A stretch of 64,000 nucleotides of DNA from Acinetobacter sp. ANC 4470 (GCF_002135335.1 NZ_NEGC01000001.1:434001-498000); one strand, 5' to 3'; shown: positions 39,773 to 50,373, numbered from the stretch's first letter. Numbers and translations: made by a program. Notes: generated by a model not told the origin, from the sequence alone.

Positions 39773-41926
39773 ATGATCCACGCTGGCAATGCCATTACCG
39801 TCCAAATGCTTTCGGACGGAATTGCAGAATTCCGCTTTGACTTACAAGGTGAGTCGGTCAACAAATTTAACCGTGCAACTATTGAAGATTTTAAAGCCGC
39901 TATTGATGCTGTAAAAGCAAATAGCGACATTAAAGGTTTAATCGTGACCAGCGGTAAATCAACATTCATCGTTGGTGCAGACATCACTGAGTTTGGTGAA
40001 AACTTTGCTCAGGGCGAAAAAGCAATTGTGGATTGGGCAATGCCTGTTCACGAAATTTTCAACAGCTTTGAAGATTTAGACATTCCTAAAGTTGCTGCAA
40101 TCAATGGTATGGCATTGGGCGGTGGTTTTGAGATGTGCTTAGTCTGTGACTACCGTGTCATGTCTGAGCAAGCACAAGTCGGCTTACCTGAAATTAAACT
40201 TGGGATTTTCCCTGGTTTTGGTGGTACGGTGCGTTTAAGCCGTGTCATTGGTATCGACAATGCAGTTGAATGGATGGCGATGGCTAATCCTAAAAAAGCT
40301 GCTGCTGCTATTAAAGATGGTGCTGTTGATGCGGTGGTTGCTGCTGACAAACTTAAAGATGCTGCAATTGACTTGGTTAAACAAGCACTTACTGGTCGCG
40401 TAGACTGGAAAGCAAAACGTCAAGAAAAACTTGATCCTGTGAAATTAAGCCCAATCGAACAAATGATGGCGTTTAACTCTTCTAAAGGTATGGTGCTTGC
40501 AAAAGCAAACCCAGCTCAATACCCAGCGCCAAAATTATTATTGGATTCTTTACAAGCAGGTGCAAGCCTTCCACGTAACGAAGCATTAAAAATTGAAGCT
40601 GAAGGTTTCGCTAAAGCTGCGGTAACACCACAAGCAGGCGCATTGATTGGTTTATTCATCAATGACCAAATTGTGAAAAAAACCTCGAAAAAACATGAGA
40701 AAGGTGCGCATCCTGTAAACCTAGCGGCTGTATTGGGCGCGGGTATCATGGGTGGCGGTATTGCTTACCAAGCGGCAAGCAAAGGCACACCAATCATCAT
40801 GAAAGATATTGGTAATCCACAACTTGCACTCGGTATGTCTGAAGCGAACAAATTGTTGACCAAACAAGTTGAACGCAAAAAAATGACTGCTGCAAAAATG
40901 GGTGAAACCCTTGCACGTATCCGTCCAACTTTAAGCTTAGATGAGTTTAAAGAAGTAGATATCGTGATTGAAGCGGTAACTGAAAATCCTAAGATTAAAG
41001 CTGCGGTACTTGCGGACACTGAAAAATCAGTTCGTGAAAATACCATCATTGCATCAAATACCTCTACAATTTCAATCACACGTTTGGCTGAATCACTACA
41101 ACGTCCTGAAAACTTTGTTGGTATGCACTTCTTTAATCCAGTTCACATGATGCCTTTGGTTGAAGTGATCCGTGGTGAGAAGACTTCTGATGAAGCGATC
41201 GCGACCACTGTGGTTCTTGCGCAGAAAATGGGTAAAACACCTATCGTTGTCAATGACTGCCCGGGCTTCCTTGTAAACCGTGTATTGTTCCCTTACTTTG
41301 GCGCATTTGACCTTCTTCTTAAAGATGGTGCTGACTTCCAACAAGTCGACAAAGTCATGGAAAAATTCGGCTGGCCAATGGGCCCTGCTTATCTTATCGA
41401 TGTTGTCGGTATTGATACAGGCGTTCACGGCGCAGAAGTGATGGCTGAAGGTTTCCCTGACCGCATGAAGCCAGACTTCAAAGGTGCGATTGAGTTAATG
41501 TACGAAGCGAAACGTCTAGGTCAAAAGAATGACGTTGGTTTCTACAAATACGAGCTTGATCGTAAAGGCAAGAAAGCAAAAACCATTGATCCAACAGCAT
41601 ATGAGCTTGTTGCATCTATGGCGACCACTGAAAAACATGAGTTTGATGCTCAAGAAATCATTGATCGCATGATGCTAACTTTCTGTAACGAAACCGTTCG
41701 TTGCCTAGAAGACAACATCGTTGCGACTGCTTCTGAAGCGGATATGGCAATGATCATGGGTGTTGGTTTCCCTCCATTCCGTGGTGGTCCATGTCGTTAC
41801 ATCGACCAAACGGGTGTAGCTGAATACGTAGCACTTTGCGACAAATATGCACACTTAGGTAAAGCATATGAAGCGCCACAAATGTTGCGTGACATGACTG
41901 CTAACAACAAAAAATTCTACGGTTAA
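39773..41926 (+). CDS. fadB: Fatty acid oxidation complex alpha subunit (enoyl-CoA hydratase / 3-hydroxyacyl-CoA dehydrogenase)
   Basis: Catalyses the hydration and dehydrogenation steps of fatty acid beta-oxidation; with FadA it forms the oxidation complex. It is 717 aa. The N-terminal crotonase domain (about 1-190) has [12 protein letters not shown] and [13 protein letters not shown], and the NAD-binding [17 protein letters not shown] begins near 318. The dehydrogenase motif [17 protein letters not shown] is present. AAAGGAG lies before the start. fadA begins 13 bp later. Confidence 0.97.
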   Translation: MIHAGNAITVQMLSDGIAEFRFDLQGESVNKFNRATIEDFKAAIDAVKANSDIKGLIVTSGKSTFIVGADITEFGENFAQGEKAIVDWAMPVHEIFNSFEDLDIPKVAAINGMALGGGFEMCLVCDYRVMSEQAQVGLPEIKLGIFPGFGGTVRLSRVIGIDNAVEWMAMANPKKAAAAIKDGAVDAVVAADKLKDAAIDLVKQALTGRVDWKAKRQEKLDPVKLSPIEQMMAFNSSKGMVLAKANPAQYPAPKLLLDSLQAGASLPRNEALKIEAEGFAKAAVTPQAGALIGLFINDQIVKKTSKKHEKGAHPVNLAAVLGAGIMGGGIAYQAASKGTPIIMKDIGNPQLALGMSEANKLLTKQVERKKMTAAKMGETLARIRPTLSLDEFKEVDIVIEAVTENPKIKAAVLADTEKSVRENTIIASNTSTISITRLAESLQRPENFVGMHFFNPVHMMPLVEVIRGEKTSDEAIATTVVLAQKMGKTPIVVNDCPGFLVNRVLFPYFGAFDLLLKDGADFQQVDKVMEKFGWPMGPAYLIDVVGIDTGVHGAEVMAEGFPDRMKPDFKGAIELMYEAKRLGQKNDVGFYKYELDRKGKKAKTIDPTAYELVASMATTEKHEFDAQEIIDRMMLTFCNETVRCLEDNIVATASEADMAMIMGVGFPPFRGGPCRYIDQTGVAEYVALCDKYAHLGKAYEAPQMLRDMTANNKKFYG

Positions 41927-41938
41927 GGAGCAACGTGA

Positions 41939-43111
<1,173 letters not shown>

Positions 43112-43138
43112 TATTTAGTTAAATACTGAGATAAAAAG

Positions 43139-43168
43139 AACCCCGCTTATTGCGGGGGTTTTTTTATC
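43139..43168 (+). terminator. Terminator of fadBA
   Basis: CCCCGC and GCGGGG pair across TTATT, followed by a run of seven T. It is about 30 bp after the fadA stop. Confidence 0.9.
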
Positions 43169-43283
43169 TTTTTTTAAAATTAAGATGCTGAAATATATTC
43201 ATTTAAAGTAAAATTTTATTAAAGTTTAATATTATTTATGCATAATGCTCCAGCAAATTCATCAAAATCAAATCAGAGCACTT

Positions 43284-44135
43284 ATGAAAAAAATGGTATT
43301 ACCCCTTATTGCTAGTTTGGCATTTACTGGTTGTGCAACCACAAAAATCTCCCCTGAAGCGCGTCAACATTTAAATCAAACACAGTCTGAGATTCAAGTA
43401 AAACCCGTTGCAATTTTAGTCAACTCATGTTTGCTTACCAATGAGCTTGGTAAAGATTTAGTACTGAACGAACCATCCCAGCTCACAAGTGAAAAGTTTA
43501 TTCAAACACTTACACAGCAATTAAACCAACACGGTGTAAAAGTAAGTGAAACAGCTGCTCCATTCATTTGCGGGGCAATGTCTGAAGATCAACTCAAAAA
43601 ATATGAATTTCAAGCAACCCCAAATACAAAACGAGCATCAATCAACACATATCCTCTTCTAAATTTTGGCAATCCCAATATGACTGCAGAACAACGTGCA
43701 GCCGTTTTGGCATTAAATCAATTCATTGCTAAGTCAGATGAAGTTAACTTAGCAAATGCTCAAAATAAAAAGGCGAATCTAGCAAGCCCGAAATTAGATG
43801 ATGCGATGATTAATACATTAAAAGATTGGTCACAATCTAATTACATTTTTGTTGCATCACTAGATGGACTAGATGCTTCAGTAGGCTCAAAATTCGCGTT
43901 TGGCGCGTTAAGTGTAGGCGTAACACTTGCAACAATGGGAGCAGGTGCAGGATTAGTGACAGCATATTTACCCAAAGAAGGTCAGCATTATTCTGTACGC
44001 CTTTTGGATTTAGATAAACAAGGATTTGTATGGAATAAATATGACATGCTTAAGGGCAGAATTTTTTCTGCTAAAAACCATACTGTACAAGCTGATGCAA
44101 TTTTAAATCCGTTATTTGAAACTACAACAAATTAA
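43284..44135 (+). CDS. Lipoprotein of unknown function
   Basis: The start is the ATG at 43284, which gives a signal sequence MKKMVLPLIASLAFTGC with lipobox FTGC. The product is 283 aa. The mature part shows no domain I recognise; a hydrophobic, Gly-rich stretch (FGALSVGVTLATMGAGAGLVTAYL, about residues 205-235) may insert in or touch a membrane. A longer frame back to 43245 would hide the signal peptide. It lies after the fadBA terminator and is convergent with tehB. Confidence 0.68.
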   Translation: MKKMVLPLIASLAFTGCATTKISPEARQHLNQTQSEIQVKPVAILVNSCLLTNELGKDLVLNEPSQLTSEKFIQTLTQQLNQHGVKVSETAAPFICGAMSEDQLKKYEFQATPNTKRASINTYPLLNFGNPNMTAEQRAAVLALNQFIAKSDEVNLANAQNKKANLASPKLDDAMINTLKDWSQSNYIFVASLDGLDASVGSKFAFGALSVGVTLATMGAGAGLVTAYLPKEGQHYSVRLLDLDKQGFVWNKYDMLKGRIFSAKNHTVQADAILNPLFETTTN

Positions 44136-44250
44136 TAGCAATATCACCATTTAAAGCAGTATAAAAACTTTCAGCTAAATGAAATATAGCGAGTAGTAGA
44201 ATATGCAAATCATCTATTCTACTTACTCACTTTATCATTAACTGAGTCTT

Positions 44251-45147
44251 CTATTTCGCATCAGTTGAACTTAACTCTAATTTTTGTGCCAACAACGTCG
44301 CAAAATGTTGTTTAATCCGATTGCCCTCTGCATCCACCCGATGTAACTCACCTACATTTTCATTGTATTTCACAATGTTCCAGCCCTCGTAAAGAGCACT
44401 TAACGCCCCTGCTTTAAACGCAAAAGGAAAGTCAGCCTGCACGGCTATATCTGACGTATCCATCGCACAGACAATCAAGTTAAAACCATTTACTCCAGTT
44501 GCTTGTTGCATCTGAGCAATCAGAGGTTTCACCGTTTTAGCTTCCAAAAACATCATCACCACAGTACAGCAAATAAAATCATAACTGCCTGTAATGCTTT
44601 GGTCAGCATTTAAATCCCGCTGTTGTATATGAATCTTTTGAATGCCTTCGGCATCAATAATCTGCTGCAACTTTTGCAAACTACTAGGATTGACATCCCA
44701 AGCATCCACCTCAAAGCTATGCTGACTCAACTGACTTAAATACAGCGCATTACGCCCCTGCCCGCAGCCCACATCTAAAGCACGACCACCTTGCAAATAT
44801 GGCGTAGCAGCCAAAATTTCTGAGTGCGTGGGTGCAAGTTGATATTTCTTATAAAAATAATCTTGTGGCGTACAGTAAAATTGCAGCTGACATTCAATGT
44901 CATCACTGGTTGAAACAATTTTGTGCCATGCTTGAGGCGCAATAAAAGGCGGTTGTTGCTCAGCAGTAAAGATCAACTCAGATTGCACAACACCTGCCTC
45001 ATCTAAAAAAGCAAACCTCAATTCACCTTGATAAATCTTTAACTTTGCCCAAGTGCCCGCTTTGGTATTGTGTTGATTTTTAAACCCTTGTGGAATGGTC
45101 TGGGCTGTCCACACAGGAAGTTCTTTATAACAAATCAATTCTTGCAT
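44251..45147 (-). CDS. tehB: TehB-like SAM-dependent methyltransferase with N-terminal DUF1971 domain
   Basis: TehB methylates tellurite and selenium compounds and gives tellurite resistance in other bacteria. The 298 aa match the long TehB form. The N-terminal DUF1971 part (about 1-90) has ELPVWTAQTIPQGF, while the C-terminal part is a methyltransferase with RALDVGCGQGRNALYLSQLS and FICCTVVMMFLEA. The short E. coli form lacks the N-terminal domain. No tehA lies next to it. The function is inferred from the family. Confidence 0.85.
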   Translation of the reverse strand: MQELICYKELPVWTAQTIPQGFKNQHNTKAGTWAKLKIYQGELRFAFLDEAGVVQSELIFTAEQQPPFIAPQAWHKIVSTSDDIECQLQFYCTPQDYFYKKYQLAPTHSEILAATPYLQGGRALDVGCGQGRNALYLSQLSQHSFEVDAWDVNPSSLQKLQQIIDAEGIQKIHIQQRDLNADQSITGSYDFICCTVVMMFLEAKTVKPLIAQMQQATGVNGFNLIVCAMDTSDIAVQADFPFAFKAGALSALYEGWNIVKYNENVGELHRVDAEGNRIKQHFATLLAQKLELSSTDAK

Positions 45148-45525
45148 AAGCTAATTTCCCACTTTGCGTTGCCCAATGCATATTTTTCATTGAAGCGATT
45201 TCATGATCATAGTCAGTTCATGCTCGGATTGAAATCCATTCACTCAACGTATTGAAATATCGAATCTGTATGCAACAAAACAAATATTGCCGTTTAATTT
45301 ATGGATCAGCTCAACACACAACTATTCCATATATTTATCATCCATAAAAAATAAGATGCCAATTTTCAATCCTATTCTCAATACTATCTAGCTATTCATA
45401 AAAACCGCTCTACCCCATCTCTTCAAACTTTTTCATTTTGACGCCTTTTTGAACGTTTTAATGTTAGGCTTAAGGACAATTAAAAATTCAGTTTGCATAA
45501 ATTTCAAATCATTAGGAGTAAATAG
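45148..45525. other. Non-coding gap upstream of tehB and the next lipoprotein
   Basis: The 378 bp are AT-rich and hold no credible ORF. A run such as TTGACG (45438) with TAATGT is too poorly spaced to call. TTAGGAG precedes the gene at 45526. Otherwise I see nothing. Confidence 0.45.
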
Positions 45526-46224
45526 ATGTTTTCATTACCAGTAAAAACAATAATCAGTTTAGGAATGATTGGAACAATACTCACAGGTTGTGCAACCAAA
45601 ACCCTTATCACCAAAGACACGCAAACCTATACCAGAACTAGCAAAGTTACCCTAGTTGAAGACACTGTGGTTGCCTTTGGCAAACCTGCTCAAACAACAG
45701 CCAATTTACCGCAAAATAGTTTAGTGATTGCTGGACAAAAAAATAGCTATATTTTGACTCAAGGTGGCGCACAGTTTGTCAACTTAATCAGTAAACTTGA
45801 TCCCAGCAATATCCAAATGACCAAAGAGCTGCAATTTTTCTCTGAAAAAAATGATGGTCATTTTTCAGGAATTTTGCCTTTATCTTATGTAAAGCTACAA
45901 GAAGATATTAGCAAAAAGGATTTAGCATTTTTTATCACCAATGGGGCTGAAGAATGTTCAACTTCAAGTGATAGACGCATGAATGCTCAACGTTTTTGCT
46001 TTAATTTAAAATTAGCAGGCGTGGTCTATCCTGTTGCGAATAATATTGCTTCGCTCAAAGCGTTAAGTAAACCTTATCAAGTAACGATCTATACCAATAC
46101 TCAAGAAAGTTATAAATCAAGTTCAAAAATGAATCCCTTAGAAAAATTGGTTTTACTGCCATTTGCAGTCGCAATTGATGTTATTTCTTTACCTTTCCAA
46201 GCTGCTGAAAAAATTTTTGATTAA
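45526..46224 (+). CDS. Lipoprotein of unknown function
   Basis: MFSLPVKTIISLGMIGTILTGC is a lipoprotein signal with lipobox LTGC. The 232-aa precursor has a C-terminal hydrophobic stretch (PLEKLVLLPFAVAIDVISLPFQ) similar in style to YceK-like proteins, which end with a proline-rich hydrophobic tail. Two Cys (EECSTSSD and RFCFNLKL) could pair. No known domain is clear. TTAGGAG precedes the start. It has its own terminator. Confidence 0.68.
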   Translation: MFSLPVKTIISLGMIGTILTGCATKTLITKDTQTYTRTSKVTLVEDTVVAFGKPAQTTANLPQNSLVIAGQKNSYILTQGGAQFVNLISKLDPSNIQMTKELQFFSEKNDGHFSGILPLSYVKLQEDISKKDLAFFITNGAEECSTSSDRRMNAQRFCFNLKLAGVVYPVANNIASLKALSKPYQVTIYTNTQESYKSSSKMNPLEKLVLLPFAVAIDVISLPFQAAEKIFD

Positions 46225-46550
46225 TTAAATTTAGGGCAGAATATTTTAGATATGATCAAACATGTTGAATGCTTAAATATTTTGGAAAAATCCTCACTTT
46301 TTGAGGATTTTTTTAGGAAAAAATAAATTGCTTGTCATAAATTTTAAATCTGAATAGCATAAAAAATGTTATTTTCTTCTTTAGATCATGAAATGTAACC
46401 ACTTCGAAACATTGTGTTATAACTCTGTAATTTTAGTGGAATATTCACACAAATAAATAACTATAATTCATTAAAAATCATAAAAATAACTTATATCAGG
46501 CTAATATAACCGCTACAAAAAATTCTTTTACTTTCTAATGGATATTCAAC
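46225..46550. other. Gap holding a terminator and a promoter region
   Basis: The 326 bp between two genes on the same strand contain the terminator at 46287-46313. The remaining AT-rich sequence probably includes the promoter of the next gene. No ORF is seen. Confidence 0.5.
46287..46313 (+). terminator. Terminator after the lipoprotein gene
   Basis: AAATCCTCA pairs with TGAGGATTT and a T-run follows. Confidence 0.85.
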
Positions 46551-47051
46551 ATGAATGCTATTAAAACTGCGATCGCAATCACTTTAGTTGCAGGTACTAC
46601 ATCAGCTATGGCGACTACAACTGTAGAAGCTATTCCAGCTACAAAACTTACCACTGTTAAAGCAGATGCGGTTCAAACTTTAACTATGGCAAAAGACCAA
46701 GTTAAAGCTACAACTGTTGCTGTTGCAAACCAAGCGACTGAAGTGAAAGATGCAACTGTTGCTAAAACAACTGAAGTAAAAGATGCTGCTGTAGTTAAAA
46801 CTGTAGCGGCTAAAGACGCGACTGTTGCTAAAGCAATTGAAGCAAAAGATGCTGTGGTAGAAAAAACTACTGAAATAAAAGATGCTACTGTAGCGAAAGT
46901 AACTGAAGTAAAAGACAGCGTTACTGCTGAAACTACAGAAGTAAAAGAAGCTGTGACCGAACAAGTTGCTCAAGCTGAAGAAAAAGTTGCAGCTGTAAAA
47001 ACTGAAGAGAAAAAATCATTCTTCTCTTGGTTTAAAAAGAAAGCTGCGTAA
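46551..47051 (+). CDS. Secreted alanine/valine/lysine-rich repeat protein
   Basis: An unusual 166-aa protein. A signal peptide (MNAIKTAIAITLVAGTTSAMA) is followed by at least five degenerate copies of an 11-residue unit, roughly KDATVAKTTEV, between residues about 60 and 135 (KDATVAK, KDAAVVK, KDATVAK, KDAVVEK, KDATVAK, KDSVTAE). The pattern is charged and helical, like LEA- or apolipoprotein-type amphipathic helices. The C-terminus is a basic, aromatic tail KKSFFSWFKKKAA. It has a normal start and its own terminator. I know no function for it. Confidence 0.75.
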   Translation: MNAIKTAIAITLVAGTTSAMATTTVEAIPATKLTTVKADAVQTLTMAKDQVKATTVAVANQATEVKDATVAKTTEVKDAAVVKTVAAKDATVAKAIEAKDAVVEKTTEIKDATVAKVTEVKDSVTAETTEVKEAVTEQVAQAEEKVAAVKTEEKKSFFSWFKKKAA

Positions 47052-47087
47052 TTTCAGCTTAAAATTAAAGTATTCATCAATACTTTA

Positions 47088-47126
47088 TATAAAAAAGGAT
47101 GCTATTTATAAGCATCCTTTTTTATT
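47088..47126 (+). terminator. Terminator after the repeat protein
   Basis: AAAAGGATGC and GCATCCTTTT pair across TATTTATA, and a T-run follows. Confidence 0.88.
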
Positions 47127-47218
47127 TCTACAAAATATTTATGTTTCTATCTTCATATTCAAACGAGCGAACTGCTCTATTTGGCATCGTTATCGTTTTT
47201 TGTTACATGCTGATTTCA

Positions 47219-47692
47219 TCATTTTCCTAATTGGCGCTCAATTGTACCCAGTGAAAATTGCTCTCGGCTAATTTGTACATTGGTTGCATTACGGTCTATG
47301 CCAAAGGGCGCGAGCATAATATACAAACCTTCTCGGGGATCAGGAGATTGTAAGCCTCTTGCAATGGTTAAAACATATTGCTGCAATCCCAATGGTAAGC
47401 CGTTTAAATCTGGCATTGCTACCCCCTCAGGCATAAGATCTAACGTGGTCACAACTGCTGGATCAACCTCAAAATTTTGGGTATCCAACTGTATTTTCAT
47501 GACTTTATGCTGTAAAGCTCTTACTTCTTGAGGATCTTCTTGATATTGAATAATCCCAGTTTCAGCTCTTAATTCAGGTTCTGCCAATGTTCTTAACATA
47601 GGTAATTCAACTGTATCAGCAAAAGTAGCAGATACAGGAGAACTTACAGCAAGTATGACAATAGCAAAAGATACATATTTTAGGAGACTCAT
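47219..47692 (-). CDS. Exported protein of unknown function
   Basis: The ATG at 47692 gives MSLLKYVSFAIVILAVSSPVSATFA, a signal peptide, and a 157-aa product. The mature part is small, with EDPQEVRALQHKVMKIQLDTQNFEVDP and a C-terminal RGLQSPDPREGLYIMLAPFGIDR, so it looks periplasmic. No family is recognised. The reading frame extends 17 codons upstream, but without a better signal. It is convergent with the repeat-protein gene. Confidence 0.6.
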   Translation of the reverse strand: MSLLKYVSFAIVILAVSSPVSATFADTVELPMLRTLAEPELRAETGIIQYQEDPQEVRALQHKVMKIQLDTQNFEVDPAVVTTLDLMPEGVAMPDLNGLPLGLQQYVLTIARGLQSPDPREGLYIMLAPFGIDRNATNVQISREQFSLGTIERQLGK

Positions 47693-47960
47693 GGCAGCTC
47701 TACTCAAAAAAATAAAAGTAAATAAACAACCTTCAACACCCATTATTGTACAATAAACGATCTAGCAAATAACCTGTACTCTGATCAATGGTCTTGGAGA
47801 AATTCTGAATTTTATGAAAAATAATATCATTCTACCTCTTTAAAGCGATCAAATTTTGCATCAAAAAATAGAAAAAATTTACAATTAAAACTCTAAAAAT
47901 CATAATCTTATATTAAAAATACAATATAAGTACTAACCTATAAAATAACACACTAAAGCT

Positions 47961-48695
47961 TTATTTTTTCAGCGTTCCTATACGCAGAAGTACAGGAAAT
48001 GTTACATCTAAGTTTTCGGGTGCAGCATTTAAAGTATTTGAAATCAGCTGAAGTGGATCATCAGAATTCTGCTCTTGATAATGTTTCAATGCTGACCATG
48101 TGTTTAAATAACTTAGCAATTGCTGCGCTGTCCATTGATATTGCAAAGAGAGCGTTGGCACAGCCTGTTCTTGAAAAGGAAATGGAATGGTTTGATATCC
48201 CTCATCAATATAACGGCGCTCACTGTCCCAATAGTCCTTTAATGTTTCAAAATACAACTGCTGAACCAGACTATTCAGGGTAGTATCTTTTAGCTGAATT
48301 AAGCCATAACCAATCACAGCCATCACACCTTGCGGTTTAAGCACGCGTTTTACTTCGGTGTAAAATGCCTCAAAATCAAACCAATGAATGGCTTGAGCAA
48401 CGGTAACCAAATCTATAGATTGTGCAGGAATACTGGTCTGCTCTGCCGCTTGCACTTGATAGCTGACATTTTCAAAATAAGGCGCTTGTTGTAACTGTGC
48501 ATCGCTAATATCGGTTGCCACCACATGATCAAAATATGGTGCTAATAATTGGGTAAATTGCCCAGAACCTGCCCCACAATCCCATGCGAACGTTCGCTCA
48601 GGCACATGCTGTAAAATTTCTTTTAGAATAGATATAGAATAATTTGGACGGGCTTGTTTATAGCGCAGACTATGCTGAGAAAAGAGATCTTTCAT
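47961..48695 (-). CDS. Class I SAM-dependent methyltransferase
   Basis: The start at 48695 (MKDLFSQHSLRYKQARPNY, 244 aa) begins with the YKQARPNYS motif seen in the related bacterial and plant-like methyltransferases. SAM binding is shown by FAWDCGAGSGQFTQLLAPYF, then ATDISDAQLQQAP and VAQAIHWFDFEAFY (acidic loop plus the typical AxHWF). The frame runs 21 codons further upstream without a good ribosome-binding site. It lies between an exported-protein gene and tRNA-Phe. The substrate is unknown. Confidence 0.82.
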   Translation of the reverse strand: MKDLFSQHSLRYKQARPNYSISILKEILQHVPERTFAWDCGAGSGQFTQLLAPYFDHVVATDISDAQLQQAPYFENVSYQVQAAEQTSIPAQSIDLVTVAQAIHWFDFEAFYTEVKRVLKPQGVMAVIGYGLIQLKDTTLNSLVQQLYFETLKDYWDSERRYIDEGYQTIPFPFQEQAVPTLSLQYQWTAQQLLSYLNTWSALKHYQEQNSDDPLQLISNTLNAAPENLDVTFPVLLRIGTLKK

Positions 48696-48784
48696 TGTTT
48701 TAATGTTCAAATCAATTTTTATAAAATGACTATACTCAGAAATATAACCAACTATCATGTAACTTGTCTAACAATTTTAAGCAT

Positions 48785-48817
48785 AAAAAAGCCCCAAACA
48801 ATGTTTAAGGCTTTTTT
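48785..48817 (-). terminator. Terminator downstream of the first tRNA-Phe copy
   Basis: AAAAAAGCC and GGCTTTTTT pair across a roughly 15-base loop on both sides of the gap. A T-run on the minus strand makes it a terminator for tRNA-Phe. Confidence 0.75.
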
Positions 48818-48822
48818 GAATA

Positions 48823-48898
48823 TGGTGGCGAGACCCAGGTTCGAACTGGGGACACACGGATTTTCAATCCGTTGCTCTACCGACTGAGCTATCACGCC
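48823..48898 (-). tRNA. tRNA-Phe (GAA anticodon), copy 1
   Basis: A 76-nt cloverleaf: anticodon stem ACGGA/TCCGT with loop TTGAAAA giving GAA, T-arm CCCAG/CTGGG, and CCA encoded. The acceptor GGCGTGA/TCTCGCC has a U5-U68 mismatch. It is identical to the copy at 49035-49110. Confidence 0.95.
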
Positions 48899-48986
48899 AA
48901 TGCCGTGTATTAAGCCGTATCTCAGGACATTAGTCAATATAATTCATTACATTTTTGTTTGATTGAATATTTTTTGCCCAAAAAAA

Positions 48987-49009
48987 AATCCCTGATAGGA
49001 TCAGGGATT
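48987..49009 (-). terminator. Terminator downstream of the second tRNA-Phe copy
   Basis: AATCCCTGA and TCAGGGATT pair across TAGGA; the minus strand continues with about nine T. Confidence 0.9.
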
Positions 49010-49034
49010 GAAATCTTTAAATAGATTTTGAATA

Positions 49035-49110
49035 TGGTGGCGAGACCCAGGTTCGAACTGGGGACACACGGATTTTCAATCCGTTGCTCTACCGACTGAG
49101 CTATCACGCC
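49035..49110 (-). tRNA. tRNA-Phe (GAA anticodon), copy 2
   Basis: Identical in sequence to the copy at 48823-48898, including the U5-U68 acceptor mismatch and the encoded CCA. Flanking bases (TTTTGAATA before, AATGCCG after) are also shared. Each copy is followed by its own terminator, so they are separately transcribed or processed. Confidence 0.95.
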
Positions 49111-49254
49111 AATGCCGCGTATTAAACAGTTTAAGTGTTTTTCAGTCAAGTCGCTTTTGCGCTTTTTAAAACAAACGTTTATTTTTACAGCAAATCATAA
49201 GTTGTTTGATTATTTTTTGTTTAAAACTTGTCCCATGATTAAACGATTTGCCTT

Positions 49255-49306
49255 GCTTGAGCCATAAAAAAAGCAGCTCAATCGCTGCTTTTTTTATGGC
49301 TCAAGC
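49255..49306 (-). terminator. Long bidirectional terminator with 23-bp perfect stem
   Basis: The arms 49255-49277 and 49284-49306 are exact complements, with a six-base loop. Inside the stem is the usual A7GCAGC/GCTGCT7 core. It abuts the stop codon of the GNAT gene at 49307. Confidence 0.88.
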
Positions 49307-49684
49307 TTAAATCTTTTCTAAATTTGCCAAGCAGCGATGAATTGCACCACATCCAGGTTCAAAAACTTTAACGTCTTTTACTTCTTCCATTCGGCAAACT
49401 TCACTCACCAGCCTTTCCGCAACACCACGCCCACGGTTGGCAGGATGAACCACTATATTTTCCAAGGTCTTACTCTCCCCTTGTCCAGTACACCAAATTG
49501 CCCCAATCACTTTAGTGTTAAATTCTGCTGTGTAAACTAAGGTATACTGAGCCAAGTTTTGCTCTAGTTGTTCAATGGCATCCTGCCCATCACTAAATTC
49601 TGGGCTGGTGTCATACAGTCGCTCAAGCTGGCTGCGCACTTCGTCATTTTCTAGTGAAGTATAAGCATGTATGGTAATAGGCAT
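49307..49684 (-). CDS. GNAT family N-acetyltransferase
   Basis: A small acetyltransferase of 125 aa. The acetyl-CoA binding region is HPANRGRGVAERLVSEVCRM, with the Q/RxxGxG/A loop. The rest is short and lacks the usual C-terminal strand, and the C-terminus is CGAIHRCLANLEKI. The substrate is unknown. The start codon sits 95 bp from hisB, in a divergent promoter region. Confidence 0.78.
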   Translation of the reverse strand: MPITIHAYTSLENDEVRSQLERLYDTSPEFSDGQDAIEQLEQNLAQYTLVYTAEFNTKVIGAIWCTGQGESKTLENIVVHPANRGRGVAERLVSEVCRMEEVKDVKVFEPGCGAIHRCLANLEKI

Positions 49685-49779
49685 TGATTAACCCTCCTGA
49701 GCAATCTAATATGCGGTGATTTCGTCACCGCGAAAAACATTTTACATCATCATTTTTGACGTTTTTGAGGAACGTGTCT

Positions 49780-50373
49780 ATGACGCAACGTATCAGTGAA
49801 GTGGTAAGAAACACCAACGAAACCAAAATTCGAGTTCGTGTGAATCTTGATGGTACGGGTCAAGGCACCCTCAATACAGGTGTTCCATTTTTAGATCATA
49901 TGATTGATCAAATCAAGCGACACGGCTTATTCGATATTGATATTCACTGTGATGGTGATCTCGATATCGATGATCATCACACCGTAGAAGACTGTGGTAT
50001 CACGCTTGGTCAAGCATTTGCACAAGCCTTGGGTGATAAAAAGGGCTTACGTCGTTATGGTCATTTTTATGCACCACTAGATGAAGCTTTAAGTCGTGTC
50101 GTAGTCGATTTATCTGGTCGTCCCGGCTTATGGATGGATATTCCATTCACTCGCGCACGTATTGGTACCTTTGATGTTGATCTATTCTCTGAATTTTTTC
50201 AAGGCTTTGTGAATCATGCGCTGATGACATTGCACATTGATAACTTGAAAGGTAAAAATAGTCATCACCAAATTGAATGTGTATTTAAAGCCTTTGCACG
50301 TGCACTGCGTATGGCCTGTGAAATTGATCCACGTGCAGCAAACACAGTTGCTTCAACCAAAGGAACGTTGTAA
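49780..50373 (+). CDS. hisB: Imidazoleglycerol-phosphate dehydratase
   Basis: Catalyses the sixth step of histidine biosynthesis. The start is the ATG at 49780 ([12 protein letters not shown], 197 aa), since GAGG lies 9 bases upstream; the frame runs back to 49756. The monofunctional HisB motifs are [25 protein letters not shown], and [15 protein letters not shown], with the metal-binding His clusters. The stop overlaps the hisH start by one base (TAATG). Confidence 0.96.
   Translation: MTQRISEVVRNTNETKIRVRVNLDGTGQGTLNTGVPFLDHMIDQIKRHGLFDIDIHCDGDLDIDDHHTVEDCGITLGQAFAQALGDKKGLRRYGHFYAPLDEALSRVVVDLSGRPGLWMDIPFTRARIGTFDVDLFSEFFQGFVNHALMTLHIDNLKGKNSHHQIECVFKAFARALRMACEIDPRAANTVASTKGTL

Noticed and set aside
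44185..44230. A weak inverted repeat (GTAGAATA/TATTCTAC) between the lipoprotein gene and tehB
   Set aside because: The stem is AT-rich and has no T-run, so it is too weak to call as a terminator.
46740..46960. Short tandem DNA repeats that might resemble a CRISPR array
   Set aside because: The units are 33 bp or a multiple, in frame, and degenerate; there are no unique spacers. They encode the protein's repeats.
46680..46973. A 97-codon frame opposite the repeat protein, Ser/Phe-rich
   Set aside because: It mirrors the periodic repeats on the plus strand and has no promoter or ribosome-binding site.
48755..49149. Two near-identical 60-70 codon frames with the string IENPCVPSSNLG
   Set aside because: Both are translations of the duplicated tRNA-Phe genes. 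The shared string is a common tRNA artefact in protein databases.
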